The translations under genes and the position numbers were made by a program. A stretch of DNA of 64,000 nucleotides from Oscarella lobularis (Eukaryota > Porifera > Homoscleromorpha > Homosclerophorida > Oscarellidae). Below are positions 1-9,712 of the stretch, piece by piece. The DNA lies in the NCBI RefSeq assembly GCF_947507565.1, contig NC_089175.1, forward strand, positions 7,057,733-7,121,732, written 5' to 3'. Position 1 is the first letter of the stretch. Each line of letters opens with the position of its first letter. Under the pieces are notes generated by a model. It saw only the letters and a list, made by a program, of their open reading frames with translations. It did not search any database and was not told the DNA's origin.

Positions 1-3000
1 CTCCCTGTACTGAATCACGCCGGAAGCACCAACTTCCTCTCTTAGCAAGGGAACAAGAAGTTCCCAACCTGCTTTCTCTGCTAGCGTCGCGACAGCGCGA
101 ATTAAGGCGGCGTTTAATTCTTTAGGAAGCGCATCTGCACAAGAACGAAGAGTGCGATTCTTTAATTAGGGCTGCTATCTACATAGACTCATTTATCTTA
201 CCTCTATCACTCGCTGGTAGTTGCTCAAACCAAAAGTTGATTTGACGAAAATCTTCGCGACTCGCAGCCAGTGGTTCATCAAACGGATTGCAGAGATAGG
301 CAACGTTCGGAGAATACTCGTCCTCGTCACTATAAATCACAGGAAGAGTAGTGAGATCAATAACCAATTCCTTGTCGATGTGAACCGCTTTTCTTATTTG
401 ACAGCATATACTGTATTTGAAACCTTTCATGCCCTGTTGACAAATGAATTTCATTTGTCGCCGAAACTCGTTTTTGATCGACGCCAAGAACTTGCAACTA
501 ATGTTCTTCGGGTCTTCTTCATTGATGAAACGAATTGTTAGAGCTATCCATTTGCCTCGGCTGTGATACAGCAGTTCAACTTCAACCGCTAAAAGAAAAA
601 CTCAAGAATTGCATTGAGGTCTGAGACGAGAAACTGGGTACCTCGTACTGGCGATTCCTTATCGTTCACCAAGAAAATACACTGATGACGAGAAAGCCGC
701 GGTTTTTTCGAATACAATTTTAGAAAACGGGTTACAAGACGGAAGTAGAGACATTCCGGAACCAACTTAAGCTTTGTAGGAATGACAATAAGAGGAGAAG
801 GGAAATTAGACGAGAAAGTGTGCTCTTCCCAGCAAGTTCGCAAGTAAAAAAACGACTTTCTTAGCATCGACGGAACATAAAATTCATTTTCGGACGATTC
901 AGCAAGGGGTGCGATGACGTCAAGAAGTTGCAAAAGCCGAACAACTAGCTTTTCTTCATTCTCAATTCCCTCCAGATTGTCGTCCTCAAAGAAACCGTCC
1001 ACATCGCTCCTTGAGTTGGCTTCTTGTCTCATTTGCTTGAGTCGATACTTCATTAATTCGCTAGACATTATTCCTGTTTTCTTAAGCTTATTCCATTCCG
1101 GTTCCAGCTTTGGACCCGGCATAGCAGCCGTCACAAACGCAGAGAGAGCTTTGATTACCCACGTAGGACTCGTGAAAACAAAGTTTTTCAAGCCTTCCAC
1201 TTCCGGGTAGTAGAGTATTGCTCCAACATTGGCAAGAAACTTCAGCGCCGCGAGGACTTCGTCGCGACTTGATATATTACAGATGTCCGGCTCCTGAGCT
1301 CTCTCTGCTATTACGTCCACTCCAACAACAACCGTTTTCATGCTTTTGTGCCAGTGGAAAAGAAGACGTTCAAGGTACACCCAAAATAAGGGCTGCTTTT
1401 GCATTCGCCTGCATAACGTCGACGCCATGCGGTCTACTCTGCGTCGAACCTCCTCAACACCTCTGCAAGGAGAACGCGAGCCAGATACGGAATTGTCTAT
1501 AAGGAAAATTCGCTCAATGAAATGACTCATTTCGTGAAAGTCTTCATCGACTTTCCTGTCTTCGCTTCTTTTGGGCCGGACGATGTGCCTGACAAAATCG
1601 CTGTTACTGAGAAGTTCTTCAAAACGTTTTCCTTGCTGGCTTAGCCATTTTCCTACAGCGGCTGAATCAGGAAACCTTTGCTTGTCGTTCTCCACGACGT
1701 CTTTGTGGGAACCAATGGCAAATACTGGAGGAGGCTTCACCTCCTCGTCCTCGCCCAGATAATAATCGCCTCGCACCCTTTCCTCGTGGCACGCTGCGAT
1801 CGAGCCAATCCAGTACAGTGGAAAGTCTTCATTCCTTCGTATCCAGCCCAAATCGCTCGAAAGGTTAATTACCTGACCATCAGTTGAACGATAAAATGAT
1901 TCAGCCTCATCAGATAGAGACTTAGAGATGTCCATTACAACCATATATATAGTTAAATCAAAAGTGCTACTGTTCGGCATGAGGGCAGAGTGAGTAGCGA
2001 GATAAACCTCTTGTCCGCCTAAATCCCATACATCGCGAACGCTTGTCGTTTCACTCTGTTTATCTGCTAGGAAATCGGTGACCAATACCTGCTGATTATG
2101 AGTGAGCGTTTTCGCCTCTATGCACGCCACTTCCGCTCGACGTTCCGATTTCGTTTTGACCCGAGAAGCGCGATGATGGGCTTTTGGAGCATCCTTCAGT
2201 TGGGAAAGAGGCTTTTTGACTTCGGCAGAAGAAATCGGCTTAGAAGCGCTCGCGGTCAACGCCGTCTGCTGAAGATTACTACAACCTTCTGCAATAAGGG
2301 AATCCAAGTACTCTTTGTTGTCGGTGGCCTTCCACCCGCTGGCCGCTGTGTGAGACATTGTGACAGCGGCCCCTTCTGTGCTTGCTTTCTCTCTCTCAAA
2401 CGGTCGGTTTAGAAGAGAGTCGACGAGGCACGACTTACCAGCTCCATCTTGTCCAACAACTATTACACGAGATCGATTAATTGACACGAAGCCGCGTTGT
2501 AGAGCTTTGTCATAAATTTTTTGAAAATTGCTTGAAGAGTCTTCAATGCGAAGGCAATGACGGCGATCGCCGGATATAATAGTGACGTAAGCGGTCACCG
2601 TCGGAACTTGTTGCAGAAGCTCTCTATAGTTGCAGACGAAAGAGAAGGTTTCGACCCAAGCGTCATTGGGACTATCTCTCGCTGCCAACAACTGTTGCAT
2701 GTTGATAAACACTTTTTTGAGAAGACTCTCGTTGATCCAGCCTTCAATGTCGTCCACTTCGACAACGTTCGTTTCGGTGGGCCAGAGAAAAAGATTGATG
2801 CACTGATCGAGAAGAAGAAGAGGCCGACGGAGGCCTTCGCTGCGATTAGCGATCAAACGATCCCGATGTTCGGGACGGGTTGAGATGATGCAAAGATCAA
2901 TTTTCCAAGCGTCGGGAATTTTGATTTTTTCGAAAGAGAGAGCGCGGAATAAAAATGCCTGACGACCCACGCCGTAGAAATGAGTAAAGAAACTGACAGC

Positions 3001-4825
3001 CACATCAGAGTTGGAGGAGGAAACGGCGGTCGCCCCAGTGGAAGGAAAGACGGTGACTTTGACGACAGACGATTGAAGAAGAGCGTCGATTTTTCTCTCT
3101 CCCGTCTTATCAACGACGGTATTCTCGTCAAATACAAGAGGGTGCTCCGTCTTTGCCAAAGATTTGTGAGGTTGATGAAAAAAGATGACTTTGGAAGCGT
3201 TCGTCGCAGGCGCGGTTGGATCGAGATTAAGACCGTGTTCGTGACACATTTCAATGTGCACGTCATCATCGGTTAAGCCGGAGGGAAGAGACAATTGAAT
3301 GAGATCGCTAACGAATTCGTCATCACGGACACCCTGCGATTGTTTGGCGTCAAATGTAAAGACGATAAAGCCCATCGACGCGGTGGCAGCAGTCGTAACT
3401 GCCTTGCCGCCCACGCGGGGTTGAATTCGAAGAACCGAGCTCGTTTTGGGAATTGAGATCTCCTCTCCATTGTTAAATGACAGTGGGGCGGAGAATTGCT
3501 TCCATTGAGTGAAGATGAGAACGCTTTGAGGCGTTACAACGGTAATCACATCTTCTCCTCGTTGGGAAGTTGGATGCAACAGGTCGTCCTCTTTGGCCAA
3601 ATGCGTCACGATGTCGCGGAAAGTCGGTCGATTTTGCGGATTATATTGAACAGACTTCTTCATGAGATCGTCAAAAAATGGCGGAGCTCCCGTCGCTTTG
3701 CCTTCAGGAAGTTTCCCTCCACTTTTTACGAGAAAGCGAATTGCATCCCTATCAAGTCCTAAGCAAAGAAATAGCCAACGTCTTATATGTCATAATATGT
3801 CATAATAATAAAAATTGACCTCGATAGGGATGACACCTTTCACGTATTTCCCATAGCAAAACTCCGTAGCTATAAACATCTGATTTTTTTGCCAAATCTA
3901 TCACAACGTCCTCTTCGTCTCCATCACCGTACGGATGATCATTGTATCGCTCTGGAGAAATGTGAGTGACTGTGCCAGACGGAACGGAACCCTCTTTCCG
4001 AACTATCGTAATCGAGCTGACGCCAGACATTTTCGAAAGTCCGAAATCGCCAACCTGAGAATAATAATGATTATAATTTTTTTATTTGATTTCTAATATA
4101 CCTTGCATATAAATTGATCTTCTCTTTCGTCTGGAATGCGCTCGACCAAGACGTTCTCCGCTTTCAAGTCGTAGTGAATGACTGGTGGATGATTTCCGTG
4201 GAGATGAAGCATCCCCTTAGCAATTTGCTTCGCAAAAGTGACTCGCGTTTCCCACTTCTCAATCGCTTCTTCGTCTGACTTGAGAAGACAAGACAGATCT
4301 CCTCCGCTCACGAACTCTGTTACGAGGGCGTGGAATCTGTGAGCAGTGCAAACGCCGATCAGACGAACAATGAACGGATTTGGTTCAATTCGGAGTAGCA
4401 CAGAAGCCTCCTTCTTGAACAATTCCCTGCGAAATAAAAACAATATCCCATCAGAAAAACTCGGTATCAGCTAAACACCTTTCTGATTTTCTTCGTATAT
4501 CGGAAAAAACTTTGACGGCGACGGTGATCTCTTTTCCGTCTTTCTTCAGCGTCGCTTTGAATACATCGCCAAAGCTTCCTTCGCCAACGCAATCGTCCTC
4601 CTCATCATAGACGAGATCCTGTCGGTCGATTTGAAGAGACGGATCTGAAAGTGGTTCCTAAAATAATTATGCTAATAACCCGCGGCTTGCACACATAACT
4701 AAAACCTCGGTCATCCTTCGTTTCGCTTCCCCGCTGGGAGCCCCGTTCGACGTCGACGTCGTTTTCGCGCGCCGCGACGCCTTCTCGACGACGTATTGGC
4801 GTTGGCTTCGGTCGGCGGCGCTCAT
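1..4825 (-). CDS. Gene A: chimeric kinase-X-Roc-COR protein, 3' end beyond window
   Basis: Exon model: 4706-4825, 4479-4657, 4102-4426, 3820-4054, 642-3758, 202-588, 1-134 and onward; all junction phases agree. The first 40 residues (MSAADRSQRQ...) match the first exon of the ABC-transporter gene at 24.87 kb. The next exon begins a kinase with glycine loop GEGSFGDV, VAVK lysine, HYDLKAEN catalytic loop, DFG, SPERY and DVYSYGVLLWEI, so it could be active although HRD is HYD. Then follow the X domain, Roc with P-loop GQDGAGKS, DLGGQE and SHKD, and COR. Unlike genes C and F it does not go on to a Death domain: a GT-AG intron (135-201) leads to an unrelated tail that runs off the window. Between 589 and 641 either a 53-nt intron is removed or the frame is broken (TAG at 589-591). 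Kelch exons are absent. Family role: ROCO proteins are GTP-regulated signalling proteins. The role of this one is inferred. Confidence 0.75.
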
Positions 4826-5810
4826 TTCCCGCAAAACCGGAAGAGGGGAATAGGTCGAACAACGGCTTTCTACGAGCGAAATCGATCGCTGAGCGTCTCG
4901 TTCGACTCTTCAATGACCGAACGAGTGGCCCGATGCAGCTAAACGTCGCGACAAAGCGCCGTGAGGGAGATAGAGCGAGCTGATGATAAACAACGACGTT
5001 AGGTACACCGGTAAGGGGACTCGACGCGAGTGCGTACGACCAGAAACGTACCTCAATAAATGGACCCAATAAATTAACGGGTGAGGTTTCTTGGGGGCTT
5101 CCGCGGCTTCTCCTAGTCTCGCGTAGCCAGACCTCTCTCCAGTGGTGGTTAATATCACCACTGGAGAGGGTCTGGGGAACCTCTTTGATCTTCTTGAGTG
5201 CCGCGCGTAGGAGTGGCATGATGTCATCGGGTCGGGTGACTATCCAATTAGTAGCGGCTTGCACGCTGGCGAAGAAAGCGCAGCTGGTCTTTGCGTGCAG
5301 ATCGATCGAGCCTTTCCTGGCCGTTACCTGTAGTTATACGAATGCCATTTGGAGCTCCTAATTCGTAGAAGAGCGTGCATGAGGAGACGCCAAAGGCTCA
5401 AGAAGGACTGTGGGGTCCCCTAACACCGCCTAAACCCAAAGTGTGCTGTTGCTAACCCGCTGCGTCATTCAGTGGCAAGGGAAAGATCGAATGCCGTAAC
5501 GCTGAGTCTAGTGTAACGGAAAGGACCCTATTTTTAGGGTCCGTGCGTACGGTGACGTCAAGGAGTTACCGTATATGGTCAACATTCCATATATGGTTCC
5601 CCCGGAATCCGGGGGAAGCGGCACACAAGAAGATCAAAGAAGTTCCCCAGACCCTTTCCCCTTGGTGAGAGTTAATATCACCAAGGGGGAAGGGTCTGGC
5701 TACGCGAGACTAGGCTTCTCCCAGGAGGAAAGAAAACGCAACTGGGGTCAGGGGAGGAAAGCGATCACGTGATGGACTCAATCAATAACCTACGGTCAAG
5801 GAAAAAAAAG
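4826..5810 (-). promoter_or_regulatory. R1 segment, captured promoter/5' region of gene A, split by a transposon
   Basis: The stretch upstream of the gene A start is about 80-90% alike by eye to the stretch upstream of the ABC-transporter start (24.87-25.26 kb). Related copies lie near 14.2-14.5, 32.65-32.93 and 40.3-40.65 kb. It is interrupted by the element at 5114-5712; the remainder continues at 5722-5810. The distal part carries a palindromic E-box ATCACGTGAT (5764-5773), kept in four of five copies and as AACACGTGAT in the fifth. The position directly 5' of a start codon in two different genes suggests a promoter. I see no coding potential in it. Confidence 0.55.
5114..5712. mobile_element. 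Foldback DNA transposon 1 (non-autonomous, Mutator-like by target duplication length)
   Basis: It inserts in the R1 segment: the copy at 32.8 kb has the uninterrupted site. Ends are TAGTCTCGCGTAGCCAGACC at 5114-5133 and its exact inverse at 5693-5712. The 9-bp target duplication GGCTTCTCC lies at 5105-5113 and 5713-5721. Just inside each end is a hairpin: left CTCTCCAGTGGTG/CACCACTGGAGAG with loop GTTAATAT, right a similar stem built on CCTTGGTG/CACCAAGG. Length is 599 bp and no transposase frame is visible. The class is inferred from 9-bp duplications and terminal inverted repeats. Confidence 0.8.
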
Positions 5811-5821
5811 CACTGGAAACG

Positions 5822-6261
5822 TAGCCTCGTACCCAGACCTTTCTCTGTGTCCCGTATAACGGTCCCCAGCGAAAGGTCTGGTACGGCTCCGCCCCAAATG
5901 TTCCTGAGGACCAATTAGCGAGGGCGTGTCTTTACGCACGCTAGCATCAACTCTTCGAGATCGACGTTCCTGCTTCGATTGGAAATCGATAGAACCGTCT
6001 TCGACATTCGCGACGTATGTTTGCATCCTGTTCGTAAGCTTTGTGTAGCCGTGTCGGCGCAGATACCACCCAGAACTGTTGCAATGCTTATGAACGAAAT
6101 GGGAAATACGTCGAAGACGGTTCTATCGGTTCCAATCGAAGCAGGAACGTCGATCTCGAAGAGTTGATGCTAGCGTGCGTAAAGACACGCCCTCGCTAAT
6201 TGGTCCACAGGAACATTTGGGGCGGAGCCGTACCAGACCTTTCGCTGGGGGTACGAGGCTA
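5822..6261. mobile_element. Foldback DNA transposon 2, related ends, long inverted arms
   Basis: Termini are TAGCCTCGTACC at 5822-5833 and the inverse at 6250-6261. The 9-bp target duplication is CTGGAAACG (5813-5821) and CCGGAAACG (6262-6270), one mismatch. The empty site is seen near 32.90 kb. Inside, two arms of roughly 150 bp (about 5866-6010 and 6100-6250) are near-perfect inverse copies, so a single strand would fold into a long hairpin. The start TAG(T/C)CTCG and the CCAGACC block resemble element 1, so the two probably share a transposase family. No coding region. Confidence 0.8.
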
Positions 6262-6570
6262 CCGGAAACGCTAAGTCTTCGCTTGCAAATTTAGGAGAGG
6301 AATGAGCTTAAAAGCGTCATAAAACACTTGCATACAATTTGTACCACCAATTAGAATTGCGCGATTAACATCAACTGCAGTAAAGGAACGCCCATGCCAA
6401 GGATGTGGCTTATTTCCTGTGCATTGAGCTTGAATCCCAGCCCCTTTACGCAAAAAATGGCTACATTAATTAACTTCAAAACAATTCTACATGTCACACA
6501 CTCTTTCTGGGAGAATATAACCAAACTTCGTTGTTGCACCCCACGTGAGGATCATTAGGATCAGGAATGA
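6262..6570 (-). pseudogene. Kelch exon remnant (decayed 5' part of an array gene)
   Basis: Minus-strand sequence matches the Kelch exon 2 of genes C, E/D and F (motifs FTAVDVNRAILIGG and TNCMQVF) and, at about 6480-6570, the 3' end of Kelch exon 1 (PDPND...NNEVWL). The rest of exon 1, the later Kelch exons and a joined kinase are missing. Transposon 2 inserted right next to it. A shorter version is at about 32.95-33.10 kb. It is a leftover of a broken Kelch gene. Confidence 0.65.
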
Positions 6571-7188
6571 ATTTATGTTAACCAGGAACCCACGTGGTGG
6601 TGGTGGTGGTCACCAATAAAACGAATCCACAAATCAAATTTGTTCTCGATTGAAATCGCCAACGCGGAAATTTTATCGAGAAATCCAGCCAAGAGAAACG
6701 AAACCTCAATTTGACGCTAAAACCAAAAAGAAATAATTTCTAAGATCACATATAAAATCGTATATAAACTTCGTGTACGAATTTGATAAAGAGTCGCAAA
6801 GTCAAATCACTCATTATCTGATCATTAGAAGGTAAGAGAAGACGAAGAAGAACATTCGCACTCGAAGGATTACTTGCTCTCACAGAATTCATCTAGAGAA
6901 AAAACCATAGGCTATAAATAAAAATCAATGCTTAAATATTATTTACTTGAGAGCCATAGATCCATGGCCCCAAACAAATGTATCAGCATCAATTTCGAGT
7001 CCATAGATAACTCATTAAAAAGAGACGAATTTTCAACTGAGGACATATCTCGAAAGCCATCTAAAAATACTAGTAATTAAATATCTAATAAGAGAGAAAT
7101 CGATATGACACTAACTAGAGCAAAAGACTTGGAATTTATTCCGCTACTATGAAACAGAATTAAATAATTAAATAATTATTTAATTAAT
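6571..7188. other. AT-rich spacer with scattered exon-like pieces
   Basis: Holds a short (GGT)n run near 6597-6611, one unit longer in the copy at 33.1 kb. Exon-like minus-strand pieces sit at about 6800-6895 (residues like RLLLPSNDQ and LTLRLFIK) and about 6955-7040. They have flanking AG and GT dinucleotides but do not join in one frame. They may belong to gene G downstream of its last certain exon. The counterpart at 33.2-33.6 kb carries different small lesions. Confidence 0.3.
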
Positions 7189-8282
7189 ACTGACATTGTT
7201 CGCAAATGTTTTCGCTTCCACTTTGCTCTGGATCATAGACGGATTCTAGAAATGTAACAGCTTGGGTGAATGTTTCTATCAACGCCTCAACATTGCTAAA
7301 ATCAATTATATTAATTATTCGATTCACTTGGAAAAAAAAGGTCTCACTTATATTCAATACGTCTAACCTAAATTCAAAAAATCAAAAAATTAAAAAACTA
7401 TTAGAAATTTTTTTACCCAGCACACTGCATCCCAGTACGAAAATATTTTCCACTACGTCTTCATTTGACAAAGTAGCTACAGTTTGTGGACACCTAATAA
7501 ATAATTAGGAAGAAAAAATATTTCAAAATAAATATTTTCGTACTTCGATTGAATTGCAAGAGCGCGCAAAATCACGTCAACTTTTCCAAACGTTCCAATC
7601 GGATCAGGCACGTGACCAATGTCTTCAGAGAAAAATTTCAATCAAAAAACGCCTCTATTTGTATCTTTACCGCGCGTTCGCTTCGCTATGCGATCAATGC
7701 GTTTCAATAATGCGTTGAGAATGAGTGGATCGAGAGGAATTGATGGCGAAAACGTCGACGGTTCGAAGCGGGTTAACGCGGCGCTAACAGGCGCTGGATC
7801 GGACGAAATCGGCGCATACGAATACGATTTGGAGTAGGCTTGATCAAATTGAAGTGTCTAGAATAAAGTATGATCTGCACGAAGTCGAATCGAACGCTCT
7901 AGAGTACGATATCAATGATAACTACCTAGACATTTACGTCAAAAAAAAAATAAAGAAACATTGCGCAAATAATTATTTCGCATAATTCGTCTCGATCGTC
8001 TGAGGGAGGGGGCGGGGCTCTCTACTTACTAAATTCGATTATTTCGCTGTTTTCGCCAGTTTCCGTCCATCGCTTGCATGCGAATGCGATGCAATGATCT
8101 TCCGCTTTTGCTCGATAGACTCGTGCGACGTCGAAATCGGGAAAAAACGGTTTGCGCTCCACCGTTTTCGCCGTGAAGACTCCCTGTTCGGTATTTCTCA
8201 CTCTTCTCGCTCTTCTCGAGCTAATTCTAGGCGTTCTACGCTTCGCGTTTCGACGTCTTTATCTCCGCCGTTCTTCCGCCAT
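7189..8282 (-). pseudogene. Gene G copy 1: unrecognised multi-exon gene, probably decayed
   Basis: A chain of minus-strand exons with proper splice dinucleotides: about 8030-8183 (residues such as VERKPFFPDFDVARVYRAKA), 7672-7857, 7544-7623 (DIGHVPDPIGTFGKVDVI), 7417-7493 (VATLSNEDVVENI) and 7189-7295 (NVEALIETFTQAVTFLESV, then stop or a further donor). The start is ATG at 8280-8282 inside a CAAGATGGCGG context, but in this copy exon 1 lacks about 11 nt present in the 34.4 kb copy and soon meets TAA. The 7417 exon also differs in frame from its copy. I do not recognise the family. Seen: consistent exon-intron texture. Inferred: a real ancestral gene now broken. Confidence 0.4.
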
Positions 8283-8500
8283 CTTGAGCAAAGTCGATCT
8301 TACGTCACTCGCGTGACCGTGACGTCAACGATATTGCATTATGGTTGCATCATTTTTCTTTCCGTTGCCGCCAACCGGTTTTCAAAACCGGTTTACGATT
8401 TCGCGCCTATGAGCGGTAGAGCCAATGAACGCGTCAAACGTCACACCACGTGACAGCGCGGACCAATGAGCGCGCTGGGCGGAGCTACACGGTTCAAAAG
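8283..8500. promoter_or_regulatory. CpG-rich, probably bidirectional promoter
   Basis: Lies between the 5' end of gene G (minus) and a possible plus-strand transcript. Visible elements: CRE TGACGTCA (8320-8327), perfect palindrome AACCGGTTTT-C-AAAACCGGTT (8373-8393) containing two AACCGGTT Grainyhead-type sites, E-box CACGTG (8447-8452), CCAAT (8463-8467), a GGGCGG box just after, and a YY1-like ATGGCGG at the gene G start. All are also present in the duplicate at 34.40-34.62 kb. Factor names come from known consensus sites; binding is inferred. Confidence 0.5.
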
Positions 8501-9370
8501 CGAAGCGCACACCGATCTTCCTTCAGTTGCGGCTGAGGGTGGGTGCGGCGTGGAGCAATCTGCGTCTCATCCTTGAGAGGACTGGCTCGGGAGATTTGGC
8601 AGAAGGCAAGTGAGGATAGTTGAATCTCAGCGTGGCCCACGGTTAATTCCGTGCCGGAGCCCGTAAGCGGGGCGATGGGGGGCATCGGCCTCGGTCTACG
8701 CACTAGGCAGACGGATCGTTTGAGGTCTTATTGTCGTCAACAAGCACGAACCGCGTTAAGCTGAGTGGTTACGGCTTGGAGGGGGTGTCGCAAGCGGCCT
8801 GGTTGCCGGCACTTTTCTCACCCGAACGACGCGATTAGACCGACGATGATCCAGCCCAGGAGCCTTCGATTCCTCCATTGCACTGTCTTCATTGTCAACT
8901 CCTACAAACAGAAGTCAGCCTCTCTTCATTCCACAAGGCCCGGTTCTTCTCATGGAAGACATACCGAAGGCTTTGGTACCAGCGCACCGGGGTTTCGGTA
9001 TTAGGGGCCGATCCTCATCCAGGTGGGTACTGAATGGAGTGGCCGAGGACCCGCAACTCGCCCGACACTTTTTGGAAGGGGATCATCGCTTTGCGAAGAT
9101 TTCCCTGGGCTACGACGCGTCCGAACCTCCCCGCGGTGTAGCCTGGGTAGCGCGAATACGGACGCAACAAAAAGGTACGTACACGGATTAATTTACAGTA
9201 GCTAATCTCTTTTTTTTCGCAGGAGAGAAGTCGGACGAAAGAAAAAACGACGCGACGCGAAGATAACGCGAAGAACGGGACATATTCAAGATAATTTGAG
9301 CCAGGTAGAAGTTTTTTCGTTAGTATAGGTTGTGCGTGATTTTGTATGCGCGTTTTTTGCTCGAATAAAA
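8501..9370 (+). other. Possible plus-strand transcription unit H, unrecognised
   Basis: Downstream of the promoter at 8.3-8.5 kb. A reading frame from about 8892 is joined by a good intron (GTACGT donor at 9178, poly-T tract and CGCAG acceptor ending near 9223) to a short basic tail, then TAA near 9265 and AATAAA near 9364. In this frame the two genomic copies differ at three codons, all amino-acid changing, so selection on the protein is not evident. It could be a small protein gene or a spliced non-coding RNA. I see no known domain. Confidence 0.25.
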
Positions 9371-9631
9371 GATTTTTTGAGGATCGATTCGCGCGTTGAT
9401 CGCAATCACGTGTCCGTTAGAGATCGTGGCCGAAACGCCGCGAATAGGCCCTTCTGCCGTCTCTAATCGCTTCGGCAAGACAGCTAAGCTGTCAATCAAC
9501 GTCCATTTTATCTGCGCGAAGGAACGTTTGCTCAAATATTCGCTCTCAACGTCAAAGAGTCGAAAGACATCATTGAGAGAAAATACACGCAGTGAAACGC
9601 ACAGAAAACCGTACAAAGGCGAAAGCCACTT
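9320..9631 (-). CDS. Unrecognised open exon downstream of gene B
   Basis: Open for about 104 codons on the minus strand from a possible acceptor (TTTAG at 9632-9633) to TAA at 9320-9322. It contains stretches such as LNDVFRLFDVESEYL, KWTLIDSLAVLPKRLE and GHVIAINARIDPQKIF. In the duplicate (35.45-35.76 kb) one extra T in a T-run changes the last residues. It might be a 3' exon of gene B through alternative splicing, or a fragment of another gene. No family recognised. Confidence 0.3.
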   Translation of the reverse strand, partial: KWLSPLYGFLCVSLRVFSLNDVFRLFDVESEYLSKRSFAQIKWTLIDSLAVLPKRLETAEGPIRGVSATISNGHVIAINARIDPQKIFYSSKKRAYKITHNLY

Positions 9632-9712
9632 CTAAACTGTTCTGACTACATATGGAAAGAGAAGAGGTGTGTGTATAATACGTTCTACCATGCAATTGAA
9701 AGTATTTGCAAC

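Noticed and set aside
221-541. Plus-strand frame opposite gene A
   Set aside because: It mirrors the coding exon of gene A; equivalent antisense frames appear at 15214 and 41355 only because the sense exons are paralogous.
2853-3269. Minus-strand second frame inside the X domain of gene A
   Set aside because: Overlaps the true frame; the repeat of the same shadow in C and F reflects paralogy.
4605-5264. 219-codon minus-strand frame across exon, R1 and transposon
   Set aside because: Crosses the 4706 donor and the transposon boundary at 5114; the splice-consistent model uses only 4706-4825.
5114-6261. Retroelement or viral origin of the inserts
   Set aside because: Terminal inverted repeats with 9-bp duplications and no LTR, poly-A tail or polymerase frame point to DNA transposons.
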